Positions 48,111-57,519 of a stretch of DNA of 64,000 nt are shown here, one piece after another. The position numbers were made by a program, and so were the translations under genes. The notes under the pieces are model-generated. The model did not search any database, was not told the DNA's origin, and saw nothing but the letters and a program-made list of their open reading frames with translations. The DNA comes from Gammaproteobacteria bacterium (GTDB lineage Bacteria > Pseudomonadota > Gammaproteobacteria > Steroidobacterales > Rariloculaceae): NCBI GenBank assembly GCA_022820625.1, contig JAJEFE010000070.1, positions 1-64,000 on the forward strand, given 5' to 3'. The stretch's first letter is position 1; each line of letters starts with the position of its first letter.

Positions 48111-49232
48111 TCACGATGCCGTTGTGCGCCGCGCAGAGGCGTGCGGGCCGTGGGCCGCGGTGCAAGCGTCGATCACCTGCCGCAGCAGCGCGGCATCCGG
48201 AGCAGCGGTCACGACGGCCCGGCCTAGCCGCTCGAGAAAGATCATCCTCAGCCCCCCCGCGCCGGCTTTCTTGTCCAGTTTCATGGTGCGCAGCATCGCA
48301 TCGGCATCGATGCCGGCCCCCGGGGAGATCGGCAGTCGCGCGCCGCTCAGCACTGCCTCCACGCGCCGGCAATCGGCAGCGTCGATCATGTCCAACTCCT
48401 TCGACGTCCACGCCGCCATGACGATACCCGCCGCCACGGCCTCGCCGTGAAGCCAGTCCCGGTAGGCGCCCAGCGACTCCAGGGCGTGGCCGAAGGTGTG
48501 ACCCAGGTTGAGCAGGGCACGGCGACCCTGCTCCAGTTCGTCCTCGGCGACTATGGCGGCCTTGATTTCGCAACTGCGCCCCACGATGCGGGCGAGCGCG
48601 CCGGCATCGTGGTCGAGGATCGCCCCCATATTCTCTTCCAGCCAGGCCAGGAACGGCTCGTCCAGAATCAGGCCGTGCTTGATGACTTCGGCCAGGCCTG
48701 CCGAGAACTCCCGCTCCGGCAGGCTCGCCAGCGTGTCCGTATCCGCGAGGACCGCGATGGGCTGATGGAACGCGCCGATCATGTTTTTCGCCTTCGGGTG
48801 ATTCACCGCCGTCTTGCCGCCCACCGAAGAATCGACCTGCGCCAGCAGCGTGGTCGGAACCTGCGCGAACGCGATCCCGCGCTGATAGCAGGCCGCCGCG
48901 AAGCCGGTGATGTCGCCGATCACGCCGCCGCCCAGGGCCACCAGACAGGCGTCGCGGCGAAACCCCTCCGCCACCAGCCGGTCGATGATCGCGCCCAGCG
49001 TCGCCAGGTTCTTCTGCTTCTCCCCATCCGGGAGCACCAGACTGTGTTGCTGCCCGGCTGCCAGGGATCGCTCCAGCCGACTCAGGTAGAGCGGGGCGAC
49101 GGTTTCGTTGGTGACGATCATCACCTGCCGGGCGGGGATGCATTTCCGCACCAGATCGCCATCGTCGATCAGGCCCGGCCCGATATGGATGGGATAGCTG
49201 CGCTCGCCCAGCGATACCTGTACGGTTTCCAT
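48111..49232 (-). CDS. aroB: 3-dehydroquinate synthase
   Basis: Shikimate pathway enzyme of 373 aa. METVQVSLGERSYPIHIGPGL is the proper N-terminus and sets the start at 49232. NAD and metal motifs are complete: DGEKQKNLATL, GGGVIGDITGFAAACYQRG, QVDSSVGGKTAVNH, EVIKHGLI, NLGHTFGHALES and LHGEAVAAG. It lies 19 bp after aroK, the classic aroKB order. The extra track ORF at 49143 is a shadow. Confidence 0.95.
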   Translation of the reverse strand: METVQVSLGERSYPIHIGPGLIDDGDLVRKCIPARQVMIVTNETVAPLYLSRLERSLAAGQQHSLVLPDGEKQKNLATLGAIIDRLVAEGFRRDACLVALGGGVIGDITGFAAACYQRGIAFAQVPTTLLAQVDSSVGGKTAVNHPKAKNMIGAFHQPIAVLADTDTLASLPEREFSAGLAEVIKHGLILDEPFLAWLEENMGAILDHDAGALARIVGRSCEIKAAIVAEDELEQGRRALLNLGHTFGHALESLGAYRDWLHGEAVAAGIVMAAWTSKELDMIDAADCRRVEAVLSGARLPISPGAGIDADAMLRTMKLDKKAGAGGLRMIFLERLGRAVVTAAPDAALLRQVIDACTAAHGPHASARRTTAS

Positions 49233-49251
49233 GTTGCTCAGCCGGAACCGG

Positions 49252-49857
49252 TCACTGGCCGTCCGCAGGAGCCGAAGCTGCTGCAGCGCCGTCGAATCGT
49301 GGCGCCACAAAGCCATGCTCGCGCAGTCGGTCGCTGATTTCCCCTACCATCACTCCGATCCTCTGGCTCCCCGTAGTGACCACGATGTCGGCGATCTCGT
49401 CGTACAGTGGACCCCGCTCCTCCATCAGGCGCTGCAACACCGCCGCCCGGTCCTCGTTCTGCAGCAATGGCCGGTTCTTGCTGTGTCGTGTTCGTTCCAG
49501 CTGATACGCCAGGCTGGTCCTGAGGTAGACGACGGTGCCGCTGTCCCTGAGCAGACTCCGGTTGCCCGGGTCCAGAACCGCGCCTCCGCCGGTGGCAAGA
49601 ACCATGCTCTTGCGGGCAGCAAGCTCAGCGATGACGGCGCTTTCGCGTACCCGGAATCCCTGCTCGCCTTCCTTGTCGAAGATGAACGTGATATCCACGC
49701 CGGTGCGGCGCTCGATCTCGTTGTCGCTGTCCACGAACTCCATCTCCAGGTGCCTGGCAAGTTGCCGGCCCACAGCGGTCTTGCCGGAGCCCATGGGACC
49801 CACCAGGACGATATTGGACTTGGTATTCACGCAATCAGTGCAGTCACTTCCGGCCAT
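49252..49857 (-). CDS. aroK: Shikimate kinase
   Basis: Kinase of 201 aa for shikimate 3-phosphate. P-loop NIVLVGPMGSGKTAVGRQLA, the shikimate-binding DSDNEIERRTG and FRVRESAVI, TGGGAVL and the lid Arg region KNRPLL are present. ATG 49857 is the first good start; GTG 49830 (VNTKSNIVL) would also fit family length. The C-terminal 15 residues are Ala-rich. It lies downstream of the pil operon only in a broad sense, since DUF2237, transcribed the other way, lies between. Confidence 0.9.
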   Translation of the reverse strand: MAGSDCTDCVNTKSNIVLVGPMGSGKTAVGRQLARHLEMEFVDSDNEIERRTGVDITFIFDKEGEQGFRVRESAVIAELAARKSMVLATGGGAVLDPGNRSLLRDSGTVVYLRTSLAYQLERTRHSKNRPLLQNEDRAAVLQRLMEERGPLYDEIADIVVTTGSQRIGVMVGEISDRLREHGFVAPRFDGAAAASAPADGQ

Positions 49858-49915
49858 TCGAACCCGATCGGCCGGCGGAGCGATTTTACCAGTACGCGCG
49901 GTTGGCGTACCCCTG

Positions 49916-49959
49916 GCGCTCCATCCGATTGACAATGACGTATCGGTTGGATGGAGCAC
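49916..49959. repeat. 44-bp inverted repeat, copy A
   Basis: Arms GCGCTCCATCCGATTG and CGGTTGGATGGAGCAC, with three arm mismatches, around a 12-nt centre ending ACGTAT. A perfect-arm second copy of the same length and centre ending lies at 57519. It sits in the divergent gap between aroK and the DUF2237 gene. Confidence 0.7.
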
Positions 49960-50031
49960 CGGATTTGACGGTTTCCCGGACTCGGGGGCATCATCGGCCC
50001 GGTTTTCATTTGCCCGGTGTCGGAAAGTCCA

Positions 50032-50403
50032 ATGGATCGATCGGTCAACGTATTCGGCGAGCCGCTGGAAGACTGCAACCAGGATCCCGTCACGGGATTC
50101 TTTCGCGACGGGTGCTGCAATACCAGCGATCAGGACCTGGGCTCTCACACCGTCTGCGTCCGCGTGACGAAGGAGTTTCTCGAGTTTTCGGCCTCCAGGG
50201 GGAACGACCTGTCGACGCCACATCCCGAATTCGAGTTCCCGGGGTTGAAACCCGGCGACCGGTGGTGCCTGTGCGCGGCGCGCTGGGCCGAGGCTTACCA
50301 GCACGGGATGGCGCCCCGGGTCATGCTCAAGTCCACCCATGCCCGTGCACTGGAGGTGGTGCCCCTGTCGGTGCTGAGACAGTACGCGGCCGATCTGAAC
50401 TGA
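50032..50403 (+). CDS. DUF2237 family protein
   Basis: Small protein of 123 aa, nearly all conserved family residues visible: NVFGEPLEDCNQDPVTGFFRDGCCNTS, DLGSHTVCVRVTKEFLEFS, GNDLSTPHPEFEFPGLKPGDRWCLCAARW. The repeated Cys residues could bind a metal or the fold, but the function is not established. The start at 50032 has GGAAAG close upstream. It converges with pilQ, 9 bp apart. Confidence 0.88.
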   Translation: MDRSVNVFGEPLEDCNQDPVTGFFRDGCCNTSDQDLGSHTVCVRVTKEFLEFSASRGNDLSTPHPEFEFPGLKPGDRWCLCAARWAEAYQHGMAPRVMLKSTHARALEVVPLSVLRQYAADLN

Positions 50404-50412
50404 CGCGCAATG

Positions 50413-51885
50413 TCACTCGCGCAGGATCCTCGGCGTCACGAAGACCATCAGTTCGACTTCATTTTCGATCGTGACCCGGGAGCGGAACAGTCGGCCCAGC
50501 GCCGGAACGTCGCCCAGTACCGGCACCTTGCGGGTGGTTTCGCGGGATTCGGTCTCGATGATACCGCCGAGAACCACGGTCTCGCCGTCACCGACGAGCA
50601 CCTGGGTCATCACCGAGCGCGTATCGACACTGGGCACGAAGCCGCCCGTGGCGCTGGCAACCAGTTCGCCGACGGAATCCTTGGTCACCACCAGGTCCAT
50701 GATTATGCGGTCGTCAGGGGTGATCTGCGGGGTTACTGCAAGACTGAGCACCGCTTCCTTGAACTGGGTCGTGGTGGCGCCGCTGGAGGATGACTCCTGG
50801 TAGGGAATCTCCGTCCCCTGTTCGATGCGCGCCTCCTGCTGGTTGGCGGTGATGATTCGGGGCATGGAGACGATGCGTCCGTTGCCCTCGGCCTGTATAG
50901 CGGAGAGTTCCAGGTCCAGCAGGTAGTCCGGCCGCAGTATCGCCAGCGCCAGCCGCCCGGCGGGATTGGCGACCGGCACGTTGACGTTGTAGCGCTGATC
51001 GACCGGCGGAATGACGCCGGCAAGAGGGGCCGGCGGACCTGTCGCGCCGTCGAACGCCGTGCCGGTCAACGACTCGATGCCCGCGCCGGTGCCGGTCACC
51101 GCGATCAGCCCATCGTCAACCGCCGCACCGACGGCCGTAGCCCCCAGGCGAACGCCCAGGTCGCGCCGGTAATCGTCATTGACGATGACGATTCGGGACT
51201 CGATCAGAACCTGGCGGACGGGCTTGTCCAGTCTTGACACCAACCCCTCGATGTCTGCAATCCGGTCGGCGATGTCCTGTACCAGCAACGTGTTGGTCCG
51301 TTCATCGATGGTCACGCTGCCGCGGGTGGAGATCAGCGGATTCTGGCCGCCGCCGAGGATCAGGTTCGCCAGGTCCGCCGCCCTGGCGTAGTTGATCTGC
51401 AGAAAGCGCGTGTGCAGTGGCTCCTGCTGTTGCCGCTGGAGCTGTTCGTCCAGAGCGGCCTGCTCCCGGGCGGCCAGTTCCTCGGGGGGCGCAACGATGA
51501 TCACGTTGCCGTTGCGGCGCATGTCCAGTCCCTTCGTCGTCAGAATGATGTCCAGGACCTGGTCCCACGGCACGTCGCGCAATTGCAGCGTTACGTTGCT
51601 CTGCACCGAATCGCTGACGACCATGTTCACGCCACCGGTCTCGGCCAGCAACTGCAGCACGGCGCGCGTGGCGATGTCCTGAAAATTCAGCGACAACCGT
51701 TCGCCAGTGAAACGCGGCTCGTCCGTGGCCGGACCCGATGCATTCGCCGGCGCCCCTGGAACCGGTTCGGCGACATCCCCGGGGGACTGGGCCAGAACAC
51801 CGATCGAGCCAAGCATCCCGACCCACGCTACCATTACGCGCGCCCACCTCGATGCGTGGTGACCACGCTGCTGAACCTTGCTCAT
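50413..51885 (-). CDS. pilQ: Type IV pilus secretin, compact form
   Basis: Outer-membrane secretin for the pilus, 490 aa. A signal peptide (RVMVAWVGMLGSIGVLAQ) is followed by a short Pro/Ala linker, then the STN-like LSLNFQDIATRAVLQLLAETGGVNMVV, the secretin N1-type domain TRFLQINYARAADLANLILG with IDERTNTLLVQDI, and the secretin core VSMPRIITANQQEARIEQG, GDGETVVLGGIIETESRETTRKVPVLGDVP. Typical PilQ is about 680-770 aa with one or two AMIN domains first; none fits here. ATG 51885 is preferred over a TTG upstream. Last gene of pilMNOPQ. Confidence 0.92.
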   Translation of the reverse strand: MSKVQQRGHHASRWARVMVAWVGMLGSIGVLAQSPGDVAEPVPGAPANASGPATDEPRFTGERLSLNFQDIATRAVLQLLAETGGVNMVVSDSVQSNVTLQLRDVPWDQVLDIILTTKGLDMRRNGNVIIVAPPEELAAREQAALDEQLQRQQQEPLHTRFLQINYARAADLANLILGGGQNPLISTRGSVTIDERTNTLLVQDIADRIADIEGLVSRLDKPVRQVLIESRIVIVNDDYRRDLGVRLGATAVGAAVDDGLIAVTGTGAGIESLTGTAFDGATGPPAPLAGVIPPVDQRYNVNVPVANPAGRLALAILRPDYLLDLELSAIQAEGNGRIVSMPRIITANQQEARIEQGTEIPYQESSSSGATTTQFKEAVLSLAVTPQITPDDRIIMDLVVTKDSVGELVASATGGFVPSVDTRSVMTQVLVGDGETVVLGGIIETESRETTRKVPVLGDVPALGRLFRSRVTIENEVELMVFVTPRILRE

Positions 51886-51916
51886 GTTCTCATGACCCAA
51901 TCATCCGGAATTGCCA

Positions 51917-52435
51917 TCAGTCGGCCAGCAGGATCACGGCCTGGCGTTGCAGATAGCCGCCGTTTCCGTCCGCAACCAGTTCCAGCAGTTGCACTTCTCC
52001 ATCGGAGATATGGATCACGCGGCCGTGATTACGCCCCAGGTAGTCTCCCGTGGCCAGCCTGTGCACCAATCCATCGGGCGTTTGCATCAGGCCGTAAAAC
52101 CCCGATGCGTGGCGAAGCGAACCGACCATTCGCAGTGCATCGAGGGAATAGTGCTCCAGGAATTCCCGCTCCCGGGCAAGGTCCGGCCCAGGCTCCGCGC
52201 CTGTCCGGCGCGTATCTTCGGCTCTCGGTCCGATCGGCGCGAACGGCGAGCGCCGACCGGCGGCGACGTAACGGAATTCTTCAGGATGCCTGATCTGCGG
52301 CAATGCCTCCGGCGATCTTCCGGGCCGGGTCCTGACCTCTTCCAGATAAGCGTCCAGATCGTCCTTCTCACCGCCACAGGAAACCACAATCGCTGCAACC
52401 AGCGGACCCGCCAGCGGGCTTCGTCGAATTCTCAC
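51917..52435 (-). CDS. pilP: Type IV pilus inner-membrane lipoprotein PilP
   Basis: Protein of 172 aa. The lipobox is AIVVSCGGE, so the mature N-terminus is lipidated. The C-terminal domain shows LDALRMVGSLRHASGFYGLMQTPDGLVHRLATGDYLGRNHGRVIHI, the conserved beta-sandwich that contacts the secretin. The start overlaps the pilO stop (ATGA), confirming operon translation. It links the PilNO platform to PilQ. Confidence 0.92.
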   Translation of the reverse strand: MRIRRSPLAGPLVAAIVVSCGGEKDDLDAYLEEVRTRPGRSPEALPQIRHPEEFRYVAAGRRSPFAPIGPRAEDTRRTGAEPGPDLAREREFLEHYSLDALRMVGSLRHASGFYGLMQTPDGLVHRLATGDYLGRNHGRVIHISDGEVQLLELVADGNGGYLQRQAVILLAD

Positions 52436-53037
52436 GGCAGTCCCTCCCCCTCATCCAGGTGACGATAGGTCCTGGCGATGACATCCAGGACGAGTTCGCC
52501 GGTCTCGCCTTCGTTCAGCGGCCGGATATGGATGTCGTGCAGGGTCACCAGGCGCGGGATGGCGGCGATATCGCTGACGAAACGGCCGAATTGATGATAG
52601 TCGCCGGACAGGCGCAGGTGGACGGCCAATTCAGCGTAGAACTCCCGCTGCTGTTCCTCCATCGGGTGGAACAGCCGTTCCTCCAGGCCCGCATTCAACC
52701 CTGCCTGAGACAGGTCCGCAAGTAACCCCGGTATCTCGGTTGTGGGGGATAGCCGGCCCAGCTCCGTGCCGAACGAACGCTCGATTTCGGCGATCTGCTC
52801 CCGGTAGCCCTCCAGGTCCGCGGCCCGCCGCTGACCCTGCTCAAAGCGCCTCCGCAGGTCGGTTTCCTCACTTTGCGCCGACCTCAACAGCGCATACTCC
52901 GCATCGACTGCAAACACCCGGGCCCCGAACAGGAGGACCAATGCCAGGGCCGCGGCCACCGCGGCCGCCCGCAGGCTCGGCGGCCATTGTCCGGGATCGC
53001 TCAAGTCCGTCGAACGCAGTTGGTCGGTCAATGCCAT
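52432..53037 (-). CDS. pilO: Type IV pilus assembly protein PilO
   Basis: Protein of 201 aa with one membrane helix (SLRAAAVAAALALVLLFGARVF) and a coiled coil followed by a ferredoxin-like domain (YHQFGRFVSDIAAIPRLVTLHDIHI). The start at 53037 is one base from the pilN stop. It forms a heterodimer with PilN in the inner-membrane platform of the pilus machine. Confidence 0.92.
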   Translation of the reverse strand: MALTDQLRSTDLSDPGQWPPSLRAAAVAAALALVLLFGARVFAVDAEYALLRSAQSEETDLRRRFEQGQRRAADLEGYREQIAEIERSFGTELGRLSPTTEIPGLLADLSQAGLNAGLEERLFHPMEEQQREFYAELAVHLRLSGDYHQFGRFVSDIAAIPRLVTLHDIHIRPLNEGETGELVLDVIARTYRHLDEGEGLP

Positions 53038-53038
53038 G

Positions 53039-53593
53039 TCAGGGTTCCCCTCCTGCCGCTTTCTGCTCCATCGCAATGGTGAATCGTGCGCTTCTCACCC
53101 CTCCCTCCGCAGCGGTTTCCACCAACTCGAGCCGCGGCGCCTGCAACCATGGCGACACCTCGATGTTTCGCATCAACGCCGCGACCCGGCTGTTGGACTC
53201 CGCCAGTCCCACCAGCACGACACGATTGCCGTTCTGAGCGACTTCCACCAGTTGCACGCCCGCAGGAAGTATTTCCATGAGCTCGTGAAACAGGTGGACC
53301 GCGCGCGGCCGGGAGTGCTGCATCTCGACGATGATTTGCATGCGCGTCAGGAGCTGATCTCTGCGGGACTCAATCCACGTGAGTTCCTCCAGTTGTCCGT
53401 CTATCAGCTCGATCTCGCTACGGATCGCCCGGTTGCGGGCCTGCTGATCCGCGAGCAGGCCCTGAACTGTCAGCCTGACGGCGTAAACGACGGTCGCGCC
53501 GGCAAGGATCGCGGCGCACAGGCCGAACAGAAACCGCTGCTTCCGTTTGCGCCGCTGTTCCTCCCGCCAGGGCAACAGGTTAACGGCCGGCAT
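53039..53593 (-). CDS. pilN: Type IV pilus assembly protein PilN
   Basis: Protein of 184 aa. It opens with the family hallmark MPAVNLLPWREEQRRKRKQRF, which is the cytoplasmic segment inserted into PilM, followed by a membrane helix (FGLCAAILAGATVVYAVRL), a coiled coil and the C-terminal domain ending MEQKAAGGEP. The pilM stop is 1 bp away, consistent with tight coupling. Confidence 0.94.
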   Translation of the reverse strand: MPAVNLLPWREEQRRKRKQRFLFGLCAAILAGATVVYAVRLTVQGLLADQQARNRAIRSEIELIDGQLEELTWIESRRDQLLTRMQIIVEMQHSRPRAVHLFHELMEILPAGVQLVEVAQNGNRVVLVGLAESNSRVAALMRNIEVSPWLQAPRLELVETAAEGGVRSARFTIAMEQKAAGGEP

Positions 53594-53594
53594 A

Positions 53595-54656
53595 TCAGTC
53601 GAAGTTCCTCAACGCCAACCCGCACGCCGTCATCAGCGCAGTATCGCCGCCTCGCACACCCTGCGCGTCGGCTTTCTCGCCGACACTGAGGTGACCGAGC
53701 GGATCGACGATCTGCGCAGGTATTCCGAGCCGCTGCTCAACAGCCCCGGCGACCCCCGGAAGTTTTGCGCAACCTCCACCCACGAGAACCTGGACGGGTT
53801 GTCCGGCGCCATTCTGAGAGGCCAGAAAAAACTGCAGTGATCGGCTGACCTGCCGCGCCATGTCGTCCCGAAAACCGGCAAGCAGGTCGGTGGCGTAGTC
53901 CTCCGGCAATTCGCCCGCCTGTTTCGCCCGCTCGGCTTCCGCCGGGTTCAGGCCGTACCTCTCCATGACTTCGTCGGTGAGCTGTTGGCCTCCGAACGCG
54001 AAATCGCGCGTGTAGACGAGCTTTCCATCGGACAACGCGCTGAAAGTCGTGGTCGCTGCGCCGAATTCCACCAACGCGATCATCTGCCTCAAGCCGCCGC
54101 AGATCATCTGATGCGTCAGCAGTCGGCACGCGCGCTCCAGCGCATGCGGCTCCGGTTCCACAACCCGCGCCTCCAGCCCCCCGGCCCGCAGCGCGCGCTG
54201 CCGCTGGCTGACGTGCACCGAGCGAGCGGCCACCATCAGGACATCCAGCATCCCGGGCGCGGCCTCGCTGGGTCCCACCACTTCGAAATCCAGGTTCGCC
54301 TCCTCCATGGGGAACGGCAGAATCTGTTCTGCCTGGAACGCTGCGTGGGCTTGCATCTCATCGTCGCTCAACCGGCCCGGAATGCGTGTCATGCGAGTCA
54401 CCACCGCGTCGCCCGCGATGGCCACGGCCGCCTCGCGGCTTCGGGCGCCGGAACGCCTGAGCGCCCGCCGCACCGCCTGTGCCACCACCTCGACATCGAC
54501 GATGTCGACGTCATCCATGGAGTCGGCAGGAATCGGTTCCGATGCATAGGTTTCCACGCGATAGCTCTCGCCGCTTCGTGCAAGTTCGACCAGTTTCACT
54601 CCGCTGACGGTGATGTCCACACCCAAAATGGGTCGTTTCGCCCTGTTTGAAAACAT
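53595..54656 (-). CDS. pilM: Type IV pilus assembly ATPase-like protein PilM
   Basis: Actin-fold protein of 353 aa and first gene of the pil operon. PILGVDITVSGVKLVEL is the phosphate-1 motif, EFGAATTTFSAL and QVLVGGGCAKLPGVAGAVEQRLG the adenosine-side motifs. It binds PilN's N-terminus at the inner face of the inner membrane. The start at 54656 gives the conserved MFSNRAKRP; the ORF extension lies in the divergent promoter with mrcA. Confidence 0.93.
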   Translation of the reverse strand: MFSNRAKRPILGVDITVSGVKLVELARSGESYRVETYASEPIPADSMDDVDIVDVEVVAQAVRRALRRSGARSREAAVAIAGDAVVTRMTRIPGRLSDDEMQAHAAFQAEQILPFPMEEANLDFEVVGPSEAAPGMLDVLMVAARSVHVSQRQRALRAGGLEARVVEPEPHALERACRLLTHQMICGGLRQMIALVEFGAATTTFSALSDGKLVYTRDFAFGGQQLTDEVMERYGLNPAEAERAKQAGELPEDYATDLLAGFRDDMARQVSRSLQFFLASQNGAGQPVQVLVGGGCAKLPGVAGAVEQRLGIPAQIVDPLGHLSVGEKADAQGVRGGDTALMTACGLALRNFD

Positions 54657-54891
54657 GACAGCCCCCTCAAACGGGTCGCATTGAGTTAGAATTCGCAAAG
54701 ATGTTCGTAGTGCCCATGTACGCGCTTCCCCGGACTGCACGGCATGTGTTGACGCCGGTACCAGAACCAAAGGTTATGCGAGCGGTCAAAGGAATACCGC
54801 ACCCAAACCTGGCCATTAGGTATCGATATTGAGCACGAACGGCGCCAAATTGCGGGGAAACGGGGCACGGTCAAGCGACAGGGGCTCGGCG
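54657..54891. promoter_or_regulatory. pilM / mrcA divergent promoter region
   Basis: The 235-bp gap must carry the pil operon and mrcA promoters. A candidate -35 TTGACG (54749-54754) on the plus strand has only a weak -10 (GGTTAT) at 17-bp spacing, so I do not fix a promoter. No gene or other feature is visible. Confidence 0.4.
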
Positions 54892-57519
54892 ATGCGCAGG
54901 CACATGAGACTCTCAGGCGCCCTTGGAGCCCTCTCGGGTGCGGGGTTGCTCGCCATCGTCGCGCTGATTTCCGGGGGCTACTTCTATGTCGCGCCGGGAC
55001 TCCCCCAGGCGGAAGAGTTGCGCGACATCCGCGTTCAGATTCCGCTCTCCATCTACAGCCGCGACGGACGGCTGATCTCACAGTTCGGCGAACGGCGCAC
55101 GCCGGTTGCCCTCGAGGACATGCCGCCGGTCATCGTACAGGCGGTGCTCGCGGCCGAGGACGACCGCTTCTTCGAGCATCCGGGCATCGACTACCAGGGC
55201 ACGCTTCGGGCCATCCTGTTGTTCGTTCTCAACGCCGGCGAGCCCGAGCAGGGCGGCAGCACCATCACCCAGCAGATCGCCAGGCAGTATTTCCTGACCC
55301 GGGACCGAACGCTGGTGCGAAAATTCAAGGAGTGGATTCTGGCGATCCGCATCGAGCGGGAATTCACCAAGCAGGAAATTCTCGACATCTTCCTGAATAC
55401 CACCTTCTTCGGCCAGCACGCCCACGGAGTGGCCGCCGCCGCACAGACCTTCTTCGGCAAACCGCTTGAGGAAATCAGCCTGTCGGATGCGGCCATCATT
55501 GCCGGCATACCCCGCGGACCCTCCATCTTCAACCCGATCACAAGCCCCGAGGCAGCCAAGCAACGCCGGGCCTACGTGTTGCGCCGCATGCGTGAACTCG
55601 GGTTCATTTCCACCGAGGAGCAGCGGCTGGCGCTGACCGTTCCCGTCGACGGCCGGCGTCACGGGCCCGAACAGCAACTGGACGCGCCCTACGTGGCCGA
55701 AATGGTGCGTGCGGAGATGATCCGGCGCTTCGGGCTCGCGGCCTACACCGCCGGCCTCAAGGTCACGACGACCATCGACAGCCGCCTGCAGCGCGCCGCG
55801 GACGACGCGCTGAGGGGCGCACTGATCGACTACGACGAACGCCACGGCTATCGGGGGCCGCTGGCGCGAATCCCGGCCGAGGCATGGACTGCCGCGTCCG
55901 GGAGCGACCCGGAAGGCGGTACCGGCGGCTTTGAACCAGCGGGCGGCAGCGATCCCGAAGCGGTCTGGAGCGCATTGCTGGCGGATTATGAGCCGGTGGC
56001 AGGCTACCGCACGGGCCTGGTGGTCGGCCTGGAACCGGTCCCTGCGAGTGACGATTCGTTGACGGCCGCCGCCGAAGTAGAAGCCGACATCTACAGCGCG
56101 GCTGCGGATGAAGATGCTCCTCCCATGGACGGCGACAATTTCCCGCAGAGACTCCGGGCAATGGTGTTCTTCAGTGATCTGGGGCGCGTACCCGTGGAAC
56201 TTGCGTCGGTGGGATGGGCCGCCCCCTACATCGACGAGAACCGCACCGGGAACCGCCCGGGCAGCGTGGCCGACATGCTCGCTCCCGGCGATGTCGTGCG
56301 TTTCCGGGAAACCGCGACCGGGGAACTGCGTCTGGGCCAGGTCCCCGAGGCGCAGGGGGCCCTGGTTTCGCTGGACCCCATGGACGGGGCCGTGACCGCG
56401 CTTTCCGGCGGCTTCGATTTCTTTCTCAGCAATTTCAACCGCGCGACCCAGTCCCGGCGCCAGCCGGGATCGGCGTTCAAGCCCTTCGTCTATTCGGCGG
56501 CACTGGACCGCGGCTTCACGGCAGCCTCGATCTTCAACGATGCCCCGATCGTGGAACCCAGTGCGGATCTGGAAGGATACTGGCGGCCGACCAATTACTC
56601 GGAAGGGTTCAACGGTCCGACGCGGCTCCGCGAAGCGCTGATCAAGTCCCTCAACCTGGTCTCGGTGCGTGTCATGCAACAGACCGGCCTGTCGCATACG
56701 GTCGACTACGTGAGGCGTTTCGGATTCGACGAACTGGCCGCGCCGATGAATCCCTCCATGTCGCTGGGCGCCGGGGGCGTGGCGCCCCTGGACCTGGCCG
56801 GCGGCTACGCGGCACTGGCAAATGGCGGCTCGTACGTGGAGCCCTACATTATCGACAAGGTAGAGGACGCTGATGGAGAGACGCTCTACGCCGCCGAGCC
56901 CGCGCTGGCCTGCAGAAATTGCGATGAGTCCGAGCAGCCCGAAGCAGAGCTGTTGCATTCGATCACCGACATCTACGGCGCCCGACCGCCGGCAGATCGC
57001 ATAGCGGATGTACAGAACATTTACCTGATGAACGACATGCTGTCGGACGTGGTACTCCGGGGAACCGGCGCGCGGGCTTATCGGGAACTCGGACGGACGG
57101 ACCTGCGGGGCAAGACCGGCACCACCAACGACCGCCGCGATGCCTGGTTCGCGGGCTTCAACGGGGACATCGTTGCCGCGGCCTGGGTCGGCTTCGACCA
57201 GGAGCGCTCCCTGGGCGACGGCGAGCAGGGCGCGCGCACTGCCCTGCCGATGTGGATCGAGTTCATGCGCGAAGCCCTGGACGGACGTCCCCTGAACAGC
57301 ATGGAGCGGCCCCCGGGGATTATCGATGTACGGATCGATCCGGCCACGGGCCTGGCGGCAAACAGCAGTGAAGCAAGCGTATTCGAGAAGTTCAGGATGG
57401 AGCACGCACCGCGTGCGCCGGCGCCCCGAATCCAGGCGCCGCAGGCGCCCGCGGAAACGCTGACGGGCAACCCGCTTCCGAGCACGGACGAAATCGTCGA
57501 ACCGGGCGGGATCTTCTAG
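54892..57519 (+). CDS. mrcA: Penicillin-binding protein 1A (bifunctional peptidoglycan synthase)
   Basis: Murein polymerase of 875 aa. One N-terminal membrane helix (LSGAGLLAIVALISGGYFY) is followed by the glycosyltransferase domain (AAEDDRFFEHPGIDYQG, GGSTITQQIARQYFLTRD, REFTKQEILDIFLN), an interdomain region with an OB-like insert rich in Ala/Asp/Glu, and the transpeptidase domain with QPGSAFKPFVYSAAL (SxxK), IKSLNLVSVR (SxN) and GKTGTTNDRRDAW (KTG). The ATG at 54892 has AGGGG upstream and is preferred over the TTG 21 codons earlier. Gene order mrcA-pilMNOPQ is a gammaproteobacterial signature. Confidence 0.94.
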   Translation: MRRHMRLSGALGALSGAGLLAIVALISGGYFYVAPGLPQAEELRDIRVQIPLSIYSRDGRLISQFGERRTPVALEDMPPVIVQAVLAAEDDRFFEHPGIDYQGTLRAILLFVLNAGEPEQGGSTITQQIARQYFLTRDRTLVRKFKEWILAIRIEREFTKQEILDIFLNTTFFGQHAHGVAAAAQTFFGKPLEEISLSDAAIIAGIPRGPSIFNPITSPEAAKQRRAYVLRRMRELGFISTEEQRLALTVPVDGRRHGPEQQLDAPYVAEMVRAEMIRRFGLAAYTAGLKVTTTIDSRLQRAADDALRGALIDYDERHGYRGPLARIPAEAWTAASGSDPEGGTGGFEPAGGSDPEAVWSALLADYEPVAGYRTGLVVGLEPVPASDDSLTAAAEVEADIYSAAADEDAPPMDGDNFPQRLRAMVFFSDLGRVPVELASVGWAAPYIDENRTGNRPGSVADMLAPGDVVRFRETATGELRLGQVPEAQGALVSLDPMDGAVTALSGGFDFFLSNFNRATQSRRQPGSAFKPFVYSAALDRGFTAASIFNDAPIVEPSADLEGYWRPTNYSEGFNGPTRLREALIKSLNLVSVRVMQQTGLSHTVDYVRRFGFDELAAPMNPSMSLGAGGVAPLDLAGGYAALANGGSYVEPYIIDKVEDADGETLYAAEPALACRNCDESEQPEAELLHSITDIYGARPPADRIADVQNIYLMNDMLSDVVLRGTGARAYRELGRTDLRGKTGTTNDRRDAWFAGFNGDIVAAAWVGFDQERSLGDGEQGARTALPMWIEFMREALDGRPLNSMERPPGIIDVRIDPATGLAANSSEASVFEKFRMEHAPRAPAPRIQAPQAPAETLTGNPLPSTDEIVEPGGIF

